A stretch of 64,000 nucleotides of DNA from Botryotinia globosa (Eukaryota > Ascomycota > Leotiomycetes > Helotiales > Sclerotiniaceae), in contig RCSZ01000001.1 in the NCBI GenBank assembly GCA_014898425.1, positions 2,356,001-2,420,000 of the forward strand. The letters are read 5' to 3'. Of this stretch, positions 23,398 through 35,200 are shown piece by piece (within the stretch, counting starts at the first letter, position 1; each line of letters opens with the position of its first letter). The notes beneath the pieces were generated by a model that worked only from the letters and a program-made list of their open reading frames with translations, had not been told where the DNA came from and made no database searches. A program made the position numbers and the translations under genes.

Positions 23398-25765
23398 TTT
23401 TTTTCTATATTGATAATATAATCGTAGTGTTATAAATTTAGTGAATATATTATATTGTTAATATTAGTGTTCGGATTGTTTATTAAAATTCCAAATTTTT
23501 GTAAATTTGATTATATAATATTATAATATATTGTTTACAAATATTTTATCAATAATTGCATTTAAATTATTTAAAATTTGATTGAAATTTGTTGACAATA
23601 TTTCACAAATTGTTGAACCCTATATTTGATAAATTTGATAGTTTTTATAAATCCAAAATTCTCTTTCAATTAACTTTTGTGTTCGGTAAATACTTTTCTT
23701 ATAATTTTATATTATTGATATTATTATTATTATTATTATTTTTATTAAAATTCATTTTTTATTTATTGAAAATTATTTCTTTATTACTTAAATAATTTTA
23801 AATTTATAAAAATGAATTTTTTTTTTAAACAATCCACTATCAATAATCCTATAATATTTAATAAATACTATTCTCTATTACCTCCTCTATCTCAATATTA
23901 TTATAATCAATATTATACTTCTTTTTTAATATAATCAAATCCTTTTTTTTCAAATCAATAAATTTTATTCTTTATACAATCTACCCCTTCTTTACATCAA
24001 CATCGAATCCTTTTTTCTATACATTATACTCCAATATAAGAATATACTCCTTTAATCTATTAATAACAACATACTCCTTCAACACAACATATTTTTTCAA
24101 TACAACACACTCCTTCAATACAACACACTCCTTCAACATAATATCATAATTCTTTTTGTTATTATACTCCTTCATCTAATAAACATCACACTTTCTCTCC
24201 TCCAAAACATATTTAGAAACTTCAAAATATAACCAACAATTCTCAAAATCAATTACCAACTATTACAACAAATAAAATACAAAAAGAAATAGAATTATAA
24301 ATAATTACTTTTAATTCTCAAATTATAAAGGAATCGAATCTCCCTATTTCTAATTATTATAATATTATTAAAACTTTAAATTTCAATACTTTTATATATT
24401 TATAAAATAATAATTCTAATCTTTTTGATTTACAAATTCAATATTTTAATTTTATTATAGCAATTATTAAATCGATTTTAAGAATTACAAAAAATAAATT
24501 AAAAAAATAAAAATAGAATGAGTTTTTGAATACTACTTAATAATATATAATTGAATAACAAATTTGTAAAAACAAATATACAAAAAGTTTTATAAAAGAC
24601 AAAACATAACTAATAATCATTACTTTAATTTAATTTTACTATAAACTCGATTAACAAATTACAATCAAACATTATCAATCGAAATAGTTTTTTTTTAAAT
24701 TTATATATCAAAATTATATTCGTTTTTAAAAAATATCTAATATAGATTGAAAAGAAAATGAATAATTTTTTTAAGCTTTTATTAAAATTTAATAATTTAT
24801 TACAAATATTAATAAATATTTCAAATTATAAATATACAAAAAAATAATCTATCTTTCCAAAATGCTCTTTTATTTTGAAAATAAAATTACAATTAATTAG
24901 ATTGCAATTGAAATTAACAATATAATTTATTAAATTAAAAATAAAACTTAATCTAACTCTATAATTAATTCTTTAATAATTGATAATAATAATATTATTG
25001 ATTTTAATAATTTTTTTAATTCTAATAACAATAGTAATAATTTACCATCAATTTTGAAAATCAAATCCTTTAGAATAACAAAAACTAAAATAAATATATC
25101 AATTATATTTTTCAAAACTTCTAATAAAAATCCTTATAAATCAAATAATACAAATAATAAAAAAAGTAAAGATAAATCAAAGTATAATACTTTTCAAATT
25201 GATTTAATCAAAAATCATAAAAATTATAAGAGATACAAATGTTAAGCAAAAATATTTTAAATATTACAATTCATTAAAACTTTCAAGAAAAATAATAAAA
25301 AAAGTTGTTATATTTATCAAACTCTAAAAAAATATATCAATTTTAAATATAAATATTAACAAATCCAAATTTAATTTATATATAAATATTAACAATCTAT
25401 AATTATTCAAATAGTCAAAAAAATATTTTATAATTATTCTAATTTGAAAAATATAATTAGAAAATTACAATACAAAATTTTGTTATCAAAATTCAATAAT
25501 ATTAATAATAATATTATTAGTTTAAAACAATTAATCTTTATAATACAATATTTGAATATAATAAATAGGATTCGAAATAATTTTATAAAGGAAATTGTTA
25601 ATATACCTAATTGTAATATTATTATTTAGCAAAATGAAATAAATAAATATATTTACAATTATAAATCAGAACAATCTGATTTATAAAATAATTATTAGTT
25701 ATTATTATAATAATAATAATAATAATCAATATACTTTTCTAAATATTGTTTTATCTAATTACCTT

Positions 25766-26480
25766 TTATTTAATTAAATCCTTTATATAATTTTTCCATA
25801 TAATTTCAATAATATTATCTCTAATTATTACTATATCTTTGGATATTTGATTATTACTTTTTGAAGGAAATTCCGAATTATTTTCAAATTTATTATTTCT
25901 ATCTTTTATCATTTCCTTTTGTATTTTTTTATCTTCAAATATATCCTTTATTTCATAAAAATAAATAAAATTATATAATATAATATATATAAATACAATC
26001 CAAATTTGTTTATCGAAAGAAAATAAAAAGAATTTATCAAATATCTTAAATCTATTTTTAAAAATATCAAAGATTTATTCAATTGTATTTCATATTATTG
26101 AATATTAAAGATTATATAATTCTTTTTTATTTTTCGATTATATATTAACTAATATTTGTTTTCTTAAATAATATTATACTCCTCGATATAAAACAAGAAA
26201 TAATTATTAATATATATATCCTATATTTACTAAATAAAACTATTTATTAAAAATTTTGAAAATACCTTTTATATATACATTATTAAAAACTTATTGATTA
26301 TATATATTTCCTTTTTAATCTAATTATACAAAAAAAATTGAAAATCAAAAATATAAATACTAAATACATTTTATATCAAAGTTCCTTTTCTATTATAAAA
26401 TAATATAATATCTTTAATAACTTACCATAAATAAATATATATACCATCTATAACTCCAAAACATTTTCGAAAATATAAAA
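25766..26480 (-). pseudogene. Harbinger-type transposase, degenerate (RIP-like stops)
   Basis: Reading the minus strand gives, in the family's order: FGVIDG (near 26440-26470; cf. gAIDGtHI with the first catalytic Asp), YNRKGT followed by NV and FDFQF, then FYLVNIGY where the family has YYLGDAGY, LYRGV followed by a stop and YYL (family hallmark PYRGVRYHL), NTIE followed by a stop and IFDIFKNRF (family RNxIERIFGvlKnRF), LYNFI (family LHNFI), and RDNIIEIIWKNYIKDL before TAA at 25766-25768. In-frame stops sit where the family has Arg, Gln or Trp, and the second catalytic Asp appears changed to Asn, as C-to-T/G-to-A mutation would produce. The N-terminal part should lie beyond 26480 but I could not read it. 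Confidence 0.85.
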
Positions 26481-27380
26481 AAAACTTCTTATTATTTTCG
26501 ATTTATTTATAATTAAAAATTATTACATTAAAAAAAATATCTGAAAATTTGACTTCATATTAATATAAAATCAATATAACCTTAAAAGTTTAATAAAAAC
26601 AATTATAAATAATTGATTTAGAATAATCAAATAATTCCATTATATCACTTATACTAACCCCTTTTACAACTATATAAAAAAATATTATAAATTTCTCTTC
26701 AATTATAACATCACAAAAAAATCGAAATTCAATATATTCGAATAAAAAGTCTTATAACTTTATAAATATAGCTTTTAATATATATAAATTATTAAAACAT
26801 CACTAATTGTAATTTTAATCTAAAATCAATTGAATACAATTTTCATTATATATTTTAAATCCTTACTTTTTTGTATATCTATATATAGATATTTTAATAC
26901 AATATTTGGTAATATGTTTTTCCTAAATGTAAATATAAATATACTAACAAAAACAATGTTTTTTTGAAAAGCTAAAAAGTATATTCTAAAAAAGTTTTTT
27001 GTTAACATAATAATAATAACAATAAGATAATATTGATAAAATAGCAACAACAATAAAGTAATAGTAACAATAAAATAGTAGTGATAATAAAATAGTAGCA
27101 ACAATAAAATGATATTAATAAAATAACAGTGATAATGAAATAGTAGCAACAATAAGATAATATTAATGAGGTAATATCGACGATAAAATAATATTGATAA
27201 AAATAAATAATAATGAAAATAAATGGATAATATAATAATAGATAATATAATTAATTAAAAATTAGCTTGCTTTTTCTTCAAAGAATCAAAAAGGTTTACA
27301 ATATATTATCAAATACTCCTCAAACTTACATTTAAGATTTTGATAATATATTAATAATATAAAGTTATAGATTTTATAAA

Positions 27381-27600
27381 ATTTTATTAAATAATAATTG
27401 TATTCAATAAACACATTTTATTATCAATATTTATAGATCAAAAAGTTCAATATTTATAGGATTTTATTAAATAATAATTGTATTCGATAAATACATTTTA
27501 TTATCAATATTTGTAAATCAAAAAGTTCAATATTTGTAGAATTTTGTTGAACAATATTTGTATTCGGTAAATACTTATTTAGATTACATTTGTTATCAAT
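27381..27600. repeat. 80-bp subterminal direct repeat, about 2.7 copies
   Basis: Copies begin at 27381, 27461 and 27541, each opening with ATTTT(A/G)TT and containing TTCAATATTT(A/G)TAG. Copies 1 and 2 are nearly identical; copy 3 diverges towards the terminus. Subterminal repeats in class II elements are commonly transposase-binding sites. Confidence 0.85.
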
Positions 27601-27615
27601 ATCATCTAAAAAAAT

Positions 27616-27631
27616 CGATCCGAACAGGCCC
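27616..27631 (-). repeat. Right terminal inverted repeat (16 bp)
   Basis: CGATCCGAACAGGCCC, the exact reverse complement of the left terminus, followed directly by the TAA duplication at 27632-27634. Confidence 0.95.
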
Positions 27632-27634
27632 TAA
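27632..27634. repeat. Right 3-bp target-site duplication (TAA)
   Basis: Direct copy of the TAA at 23379-23381. Confidence 0.85.
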
Positions 27635-28270
27635 TATTAGCTCTTCCGATGTTTTCTTGTCTTCAAAGTTCGATGATTCTTCTCATATGAGATGTCGAGA
27701 TAAGCTCGTCGTTATCGTTATCACACAATAGTAATAAGCAAGCGTGGCAACTTGCAAGCTATTGAATGTTCGCTCCCGTTGTGATCACATGGATCACCAG
27801 ATGCTTCTTTTGAGTTTTGACCCTGGTGGAATCAACCTTGCTTTCGTCTGTTTTTTGCTTGGATTTTTGACTTGGATGCTACTGTGCTTGCATATATGAC
27901 ATGGGGTTTCTATCTATAAATATATATATGTAGGTATATGTAGGTATATGTAGGTGTACCTAGGTAGGGAGATATATCATGTCCATCGCCACGAACCGTC
28001 TTCGTCACGTGAAGGGAAGGAAAGGGAAGTGAGGAGAAGAAAAGGGACTTTCACGGTAATCAGGCCTCATCGAACATACTTTGTACAAAGTAGATCTATG
28101 ACAATCAGAGCGGGATGGATTCAATCATCAATGAAAGACGAGAGGTCAGTCCACTTCTCACCCAAGTGACTTTGTGGGGAATCACGGATGGGTAATGGAT
28201 GGGTAATAACGTAACGGATGACGGAGTTCCCGATCACATATCAATCACACCGCTCGCTATGAATTCGATA

Positions 28271-28321
28271 GTCAGTCAGTCAGTCAGTCAGTCAGTCAGT
28301 CAGTCAGTCAGTCAGTCAGTC
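28271..28321. repeat. (GTCA)n microsatellite
   Basis: About 12 uninterrupted copies of GTCA. Confidence 0.95.
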
Positions 28322-28489
28322 AAAATTTGCATATCAAATGATCAATGGTTCGATCGGTTGTGAATCGTGCGTGAGCGACAGTGTCAATGGATGGATATGG
28401 AGTATTGATAAGATGAGAAATCAAGAAATGTTAGAATGGGAGACAGTCAGGCAATTTTTGAAGTCTGGTGAGTGAAAGAGCAAGTAATA

Positions 28490-28720
28490 GGAATAATAGG
28501 TAATAATAGGAATAATAGATAATAATAGATAAAAAAATAAAATAAAAAAATAACAATAAATAATAATAATAACCACAATAAATAATAATAAAAAATAATA
28601 GATAATAATAAATAATGATAAATAATGATAAATAATGATAAATAATAATAAATAATAATAAATAATAATAAATAATAATAAATAATAATAAATAATAATA
28701 AATAATGATAAATAATAATA

Positions 28721-28753
<33 letters not shown>

Positions 28754-28963
28754 TAATAAATAATAATAAATAATAATAAATAATAATAAATAATAATAAA
28801 TAATAATAAATAATAATAAATAATAATAAATAATAATAATTATTTATTTAATAATAAATAATAATAAATAATAATAAATAATAATAAATAATAATAAATA
28901 ATAATAAATAATAATAAATAATAATAAATAATAATAAATAATAATAAATAATAATAAATAATT
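28490..28963. repeat. (AATAATAAAT)n AT-only satellite, about 470 bp
   Basis: Nearly all A and T, dominated by a TAATAATAAA decamer. Near 28837-28852 the array is interrupted by TTATTTATTTAATAATAAAT, where the unit briefly appears in inverted orientation before resuming. Array length is likely polymorphic and unreliable in assemblies. Confidence 0.92.
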
Positions 28964-29743
28964 TACAAGAAAGGAAAATTCATTCATTCATTCAATCGAC
29001 TCAAAATAGCAACATTCTTCTCATTCTTTCCTCTACAGAGTAATATCTAATCTTTGCGACATCGACCGTTTAAAAGGACCCTTACGAAGTAGATCAAACT
29101 AAAGCCCGGCCAGAATTGTCAGAGCCCCTCGTCTCACGAGTCACAATATACCTTCTCGCGGTTAATATTCTCAGTGACATATATCAGATGGCAGGTTCTG
29201 GTGGTTGTCAAAGGATTATTTATAATATCGGGTTACAAGGCTTCCCTGGGTTCATTCATGCAAACATACATTTTATTGACCGTATCGTAGCGTACAACTT
29301 GAGATGATGGAGAAGGATGGATGAGATGAAATCTGATCAATCAGTGGATGAATAATGATGAGATGAAACTTGAAAGCCATTTCTCAAACGGTTTCTGGAT
29401 TATCGTCGACTGTATTTATTATAATAATTGTATGTGATATGTGATATCTAATCATGGTACAGTCTGCTGTGGTTGTATATCTACCCATCTACCTACCTAG
29501 GTATATCTGCTCAATACTCATAGATGAGACGACAAGATCACGGGATGATATTGAAAGATATCCATCAAGTATCTAGTACCTATCAAGCTACCTATGAAGA
29601 ATACCTTTGAGTCTCATTATTAATTCTATTAATGGTGAATACCCAAGTATACAAAGTATTTGAAAGATAAGAAGCTTTATATATATAGAGACCTAGGTAT
29701 GTATATGTATGTATATATATATAAGACTGAATCGATTATGAAT

Positions 29744-29783
29744 TTACTACTACTATTATTACTACTATTATTATTACTATTAT

Positions 29784-29824
<41 letters not shown>

Positions 29825-29846
29825 TTACTATTACTACTACTACTAT
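29744..29846. repeat. (CTA/TTA)n trinucleotide microsatellite
   Basis: About 34 units of ACT with interspersed ATT. It produces a spurious polyleucine open frame (29660-29902). Confidence 0.95.
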
Positions 29847-29923
29847 CTAGTTATATATATCCAATTCAAGTATCATTCTCGTCATTAGCAAGTCATAAAT
29901 AAACCCGCGTATACCTAGATAGA

Positions 29924-30006
29924 TACTCACTCACTCACTCACTCATACTCACTCACTCACTCATACTCACTCACTCACTCATACTCACTCACTCACTCAC
30001 TCATCA
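29924..30006. repeat. (ACTC)n microsatellite with regular ATACTC interruptions
   Basis: ACTCACTCACTC blocks are separated by AT insertions at about every 14-16 bases, forming a higher-order repeat. Confidence 0.92.
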
Positions 30007-30666
30007 TACATATCTTTCCCATGAACCAATCTCGACGCCAAACACCCCTCCTTCTCCTCTCCTCCCATGTACTACATACAGCACGAGAGATGTTGAAGAA
30101 TTGTCCTATTGGATGTCCAAGATGCGTGAGAATGTCCCTGAGCCAGTCAATCCCCTGACACCGATTTTGTCCCCAAACATATCCCGTCAATCCAGGTAGT
30201 ACCTTGCAGCATCCAAGGGTTCGAGGTGTGCTCTGTGCATAATCCCTCGCCATTCCAGGTCAGATCATACCCACCATGCATGCATTTTGGCGACAACTTC
30301 GCTCGATATGTACAATCAGAGACGACTCAGACGAGAGACATTTCGTATGCAACCATCCCGGAATTATGACATTGTGATTTGTAACCCTGTTCACATCACA
30401 GCCTTGGATCGAAAAAAAATAAGATAAATTAATTAATTGCATTGAACACCGCACTCTTTGGTCTGCACCTCTAAGCGCCGACACCTTTGGCTAAAGAATC
30501 CAATCATCGTCATCTCTTCTCAACCACACCACGTATTTTTATATCGTCCATCCAATGACCATCGACGTTGCCCTCATGATGCTACATTTATCGGGTCGGT
30601 ACGATATTCATGTGTAGCCACAATGAGATCTATTGGATCTACTTGACCATCCTAGAATGGGGAGCA

Positions 30667-30712
30667 TCTTCATCTTCATCTTCATCTTCATCTCCATCTC
30701 CATCTCCATCTC
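30667..30712. repeat. (CTTCAT)n/(CTCCAT)n hexamer repeat
   Basis: Four CTTCAT units turn into CTCCAT units, then a C-rich run. Confidence 0.88.
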
Positions 30713-31756
30713 CTCCCCCTCCCAAAATCCAACATCATTTTTTTTCTTTCTCTCCGTTACATCCTGGTATACATGAGTTGCCCCAATCGTGCATGTCAAT
30801 CCCGTTCTCAGTGCCAGTGGCTGCAGATCCAAGATGTAGATATCATGGCGACCCAAGATAGAAAAGCGTCGTTTACCAATGTAGACTTTTTTTTTGTTTT
30901 TAACGTTACTACCAAGGTACCATTCACCCTGTCCCCTCTCCCCCCCCCCCCGCTCATCCCATGACACCCATCCATCCATTCACTTCTCTGCCCTGTTGAT
31001 TCTTAAACCTCTCAACCCGCAGGTTTGGAAACGATTTTTCGATATTTTTCAACGACTTACCTGAACGACCTCAAATGTCAAAACACCAAGACGTCTCATA
31101 ACTCCGAAGATCTCACAATTTCGATACCCAATTCCTCGCACTCTCTCAAACTCCATCTTCATCAAAGAGATCACGGATCAGACGACGTCCGAACCTTCAA
31201 ATGTCTTGATGCAACGGTTACCAGGTCCTCCTTACAACAAACTTCATCTCAGCTTTCGACGCATAATCTTTCCCCCGCCGCTCGGATGCCCGCTGTCAGA
31301 AAAGATCAGATAATCATCTCAAGGGCTCTTCCCTTCAAACCGCGTCTTAGACATTCCGTCATCTCGACTAGGTGTCATAAGCCTGATACAAGCTACGAAG
31401 GAGACCATCATCTCCAGCCCAGTGATTACGGTCCTGGTGCCCGGGGATATAGGTAGAGGTACGCCTCGATATATCGGTACAAGACGACTTTTGTGACAAC
31501 AGCGCGGTGCACTCACTGTCGTCGATACCATTCCTTCGAGTCGACGCAATTTTACTTTCGTTATTCACATTTTTCCGCTGGCTCGGATACGCATTTTTTA
31601 TTATTACTATTAAGATTTTATTTTATTTTATTTTAAACCGTACTCACGAACTGTACAAACGATACCCATTTCCTATTTCCTCTACGGTCTATCAGAAGAC
31701 CACACATTTGTGACTTTTCTCACATCGTTTCGAAGACTTCTTCATTCTAGGATAGA

Positions 31757-32245
31757 ATGGGAAGACTTATCAAGAATCACTGGGCACGTCTAATCGTCCT
31801 CACTGCCGCAATCTGTTAGTATTCACCAAGATCAATCCCGTCCACACACAAAGCTAATCCGAATACTCTAGATCAAGTAGCAGCTGCAATTGAAGGATTC
31901 TTCTGGCCCAAAATCTTCTGGGACTTTCTCACCAAGAATCTCGACGGTGCTGTCAAGCCTTTGCCAATACTACAAATCATCAATTTGGTTTTTGGCCTAT
32001 TTATGCTGGCTTGGGAGTGGCCACTTGGATTCCTCGTTGGCACGTCTTTCTATCGCAGCATCGAGGCTCGTCTGGCTATCCTCCCTTTGACAGCTTTGGC
32101 TTCCGCATTACTTTATCAAGCCACCAACCCAGCTATCTACTATACCATTGGACTAGTGGTATATTTCTGGGCCTATAGTGAAGGGGAAGTGATAGCTGGG
32201 GCCTGGAAACTTCCTCCTCGGAGATCCACAACGGGAAAGGTTTAA
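31757..32245 (+). CDS. Small conserved fungal membrane protein, 143 aa
   Basis: Function unknown. The start MGRLIKNHWARLIVLTAAIY and the FFWPKIFWDFLTKNLD segment match a short protein I recall as widely conserved in filamentous ascomycetes, with no established role. Exons 31757-31814 and 31872-32245; the 57-bp intron (GTTAGT...CTCTAG) splits a Tyr codon and keeps the frame. Hydrophobic segments at about residues 10-28, 48-72, 84-103 and 108-124 suggest four membrane helices. The tail is short and basic (KLPPRRSTTGKV). The N-terminus could be taken for a signal sequence but is more likely the first helix. It is the only gene in about 10 kb of repeat-rich DNA. Confidence 0.85.
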
Positions 32246-35200
32246 CGGAGAGGAGAGGACATGATGATGTGCTGGGCGAGGGATAGAAAAGGAAAGGCAG
32301 GAACTTTGGTAGAGGGATATGGGACGGCATGGATATACATGAATGACTACGACATCTCAATCGCCCAACTGCAAGGACAGGATTGCATATTAGGCTTGGA
32401 GTTTCGAGGGATTAGGGGGCATACATCAGCGGGCGGCGTTTAATCTTTGGATGTGGGGTAATGTGAGATGAATGGATGGATGGAAAGATGGAGATGACGA
32501 GGATGGAAATGGAAGTTTGAAGGTGGATAGATGCGGGTTAGAATTGACTACGTGTGATAGTCTTCCCAACTTTAAGATGTTGTCTGTCGTTAACAATCCA
32601 CAACATCTGACAAACCAGTTGTGTTTGCTTTGATAATGGAGAGGAGTGTCGAGAGACAGACCAAAAGAAAGACAGCTGCTCAAAGATTTGTATGCGCATT
32701 CCATGCATACATCCAGCTTTCATATTTAATGTCAAATCGAATACTCATCATTTCTCTAAATCATCCCTCTTGCTCACTTGATCCCTATCTTCTTTTTGTA
32801 AATGTCATTCATTGTATGCGTAGAGATACTCCATCCCATCATCCAATACCTATGCTCACCTGACTCTTCACTGGTATTCACACTCAATATCATCGGATGA
32901 AGAACAGGGAATCAAGTATCTTCTTGCGGTAACCTTACATGGTATACATCCGCATGTCTATCACTTTACTACTCCCCTCGACTGAAAATCTCAATTTATT
33001 ATTAGCATTTAGCAAAATATGTTCCTGGTGCAGAGATCGGATACTTGTATCTATGTAACTAGGTAGCTAGCTATAAAAAGGTCTATGATATCATATCGTG
33101 ATATTCCATTTATATCACCGTACCTTCTTATTCGGAATATATACTTAGTATATCTATACCTATATATATACATCTATACCTATATATATATATATACATA
33201 CATATAAATACATCCAAGAAAACACATACTTCAGAATAGATATCGACAACCAACTTTCTCTCCCAGCCCCTCAATCTCTCGGAGCCAGATGCGAGATTCG
33301 AAATGGAGAAACGGAGTTCCTTTAGATTTCTTGGGTGGTATCTATGTATCTATGTAGGTATGTAGGTATGTAGGTATCTATGTATAATACATTACTCATT
33401 CCTACACGCTCGAATACTAGATACGAGATACGAGGTAGATAGATGATTACTAACTTCACATAATACATAAATGTCCAATCTACCTACCTACCTCCCTCTA
33501 CAATAAACTACACCACACATAAAGAACCATCACCATGAATGAATGAAAAAATTCCTAAACCCATCTCCCCAACTCACTCACATCTTTGCTCATCGAGTCC
33601 GCTCCCTCTTCCTGCTGAGATTGGTAAATGCATGTAGTATCGCCCATCTCATCTCATGATTCTCATGTCATTCTGTGTATGTGTATATCTAGACAGGTCT
33701 AGACAGGTCTAGATCTAGGTATATGTGCCACCCTTCACGGATGACCGCGGGATAAACACTCAAGCGAACGATAAAGTTATCTATTATGCAATCATTCATT
33801 CACTCATTCTCACACACTCTCTCCCAAAAGCTCATTTCGGTATCCGTCCATCCAGCCGACCAGACCACTCCTAGCAAATCGACCGATTGGCAAACCGAGA
33901 ACCGATGCAAGGAAGTTCGTTCCAGCCTTGCTCCGTGTCGCGAGATGGTAGCTAGCGGGGGCTGGGGTTGAGGTTGGGGTTGAGGTTGGGAGTTTATTAA
34001 TAAATTCAATACAATAACTTTACTCGAGTAGGTGCGTTTGTGTGTGTTTGTTGATTGATTGATTGGTTTTTGGATGGGTGTTTGGGGGTATGGATGGATG
34101 GGTGGGTGTATTAATAACCTTAGATACCCTATCTACCTGTCTACCTATCTACCTATCTACCTGTCTATCTAGATCATTTAAATAGATACCTATAAATATA
34201 TATATATCTTCATTCTCATTCTCATTCTCATTCTCATTCTCATCAAAAATAACTATCTATCTATCCATCCATCCACCTCCCTCTCTAATAATCAACAGAA
34301 ATAGAATTCTCCATTCTCCAAATCCCATCTATTCCCAATTCATATCCTAGAATCCAATCCAATCCAACGTGTACGTGCGTGCGCAGTGCGCACAGCCTCT
34401 TCCACAACCACCACAACCCAACTAGGTAACCTCCAGCTTAGGTAGGTACCTAGCATCGGTACTCGCTCCCTGCGAATACCTAGAAATCATAAATACCGGA
34501 TCCTGCAGGGCTTAGTTTATGTGCATATCTGATATGGATCTAATTAATAAATCTGATCCTTTGGGGATTTTGGGAGTGGCTGGGTAGGTAGGTAGGTAGG
34601 TAGCTAGGTATTGCTCTTGAGTGTTTTTTGCATTTGGGTTAAATTTGGAGGATATGGATGTGTGAATGTATTTGTATTTGTATGTATGTGTGTAGGTAGG
34701 CAGTATATCGAATAATGAATTAATCAGAGAGTGAAGATTCGGATGAAGAGGTGATGGGATGATGAAGACTAGCTATGCATGCATGTACCTATCTATGTAT
34801 ATATGTATATTTGGGTACGGGCACATGAGTGTGTATTGTGATTTGATGTTGTGTGTGTTGCAAGTTGTTGACTAGGTCGGTAGATATATATCTAGGTAAT
34901 TTCTACTTGTGGGTTTGGGGGTATGGAAATATATCTATCAGCACGAAATGATTCGATGTGTGAGAATGGTTTTCCTTGGGTATTATTTGGAATACCTGAT
35001 GGCTTTGTCTTATTTGGTAATTAGGGGATTGGAATCCCGGTTGGAGAGATGTGAATGAGTTGTGGTACTTTACTGTTATGTTATTCTTTGACTGTTCCAT
35101 CTAGAAGAGCTGGGGTCGTGATTAGGATGGTATTGGAACCGGAAGAGTAAAATTATCGTTGACCTAGGATTTAAACTATACAATAGATTCGGGGAATGAA

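Larger units (their letters stand above)
23382..27631 (-). mobile_element. PIF/Harbinger-type DNA transposon, 4,250 bp, heavily mutated
   Basis: Both ends are perfect 16-bp inverted repeats (GGGCCTGTTCGGATCG at 23382-23397 and its complement at 27616-27631), flanked by the direct TAA duplication. The GC-rich ends contrast sharply with an interior that is overwhelmingly A and T. A transposase is still readable on the minus strand with many stops (separate entry). Near the right end there are about 2.7 copies of an 80-bp subterminal repeat. The base bias and the stop pattern fit repeat-induced point mutation (CpA to TpA). The element is presumably dead. Boundaries are exact to the base. Confidence 0.93.
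27635..31756. other. 4.1-kb gene-poor region, microsatellite-rich
   Basis: No gene is supported. Apparent open frames come from microsatellites, or are short and shadowed on the other strand (for example 31025-31456 against 31319-31549). The last 700 bp before the membrane-protein gene may be its 5' UTR and promoter. It contains GTCA, AAT, CTA, ACTC and CTTCAT repeats, listed separately. Confidence 0.55.

Noticed and set aside
25054..25629. Plus-strand frames inside the transposon as an accessory MYB/SANT gene
   Set aside because: Lys/Asn/Ile-rich AT noise; no helix-turn-helix tryptophans could be recognised.
28490..28963. CRISPR-like or centromeric array
   Set aside because: No distinct spacers; a simple AT decamer repeat in a eukaryotic genome.
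29660..29902. 80-aa open frame with a long polyleucine run
   Set aside because: Product of the (CTA)n microsatellite; no gene structure around it.
31025..31456. 143-aa open frame upstream of the small membrane-protein gene
   Set aside because: Low-quality composition, antisense frames of similar length, and more likely 5' UTR.
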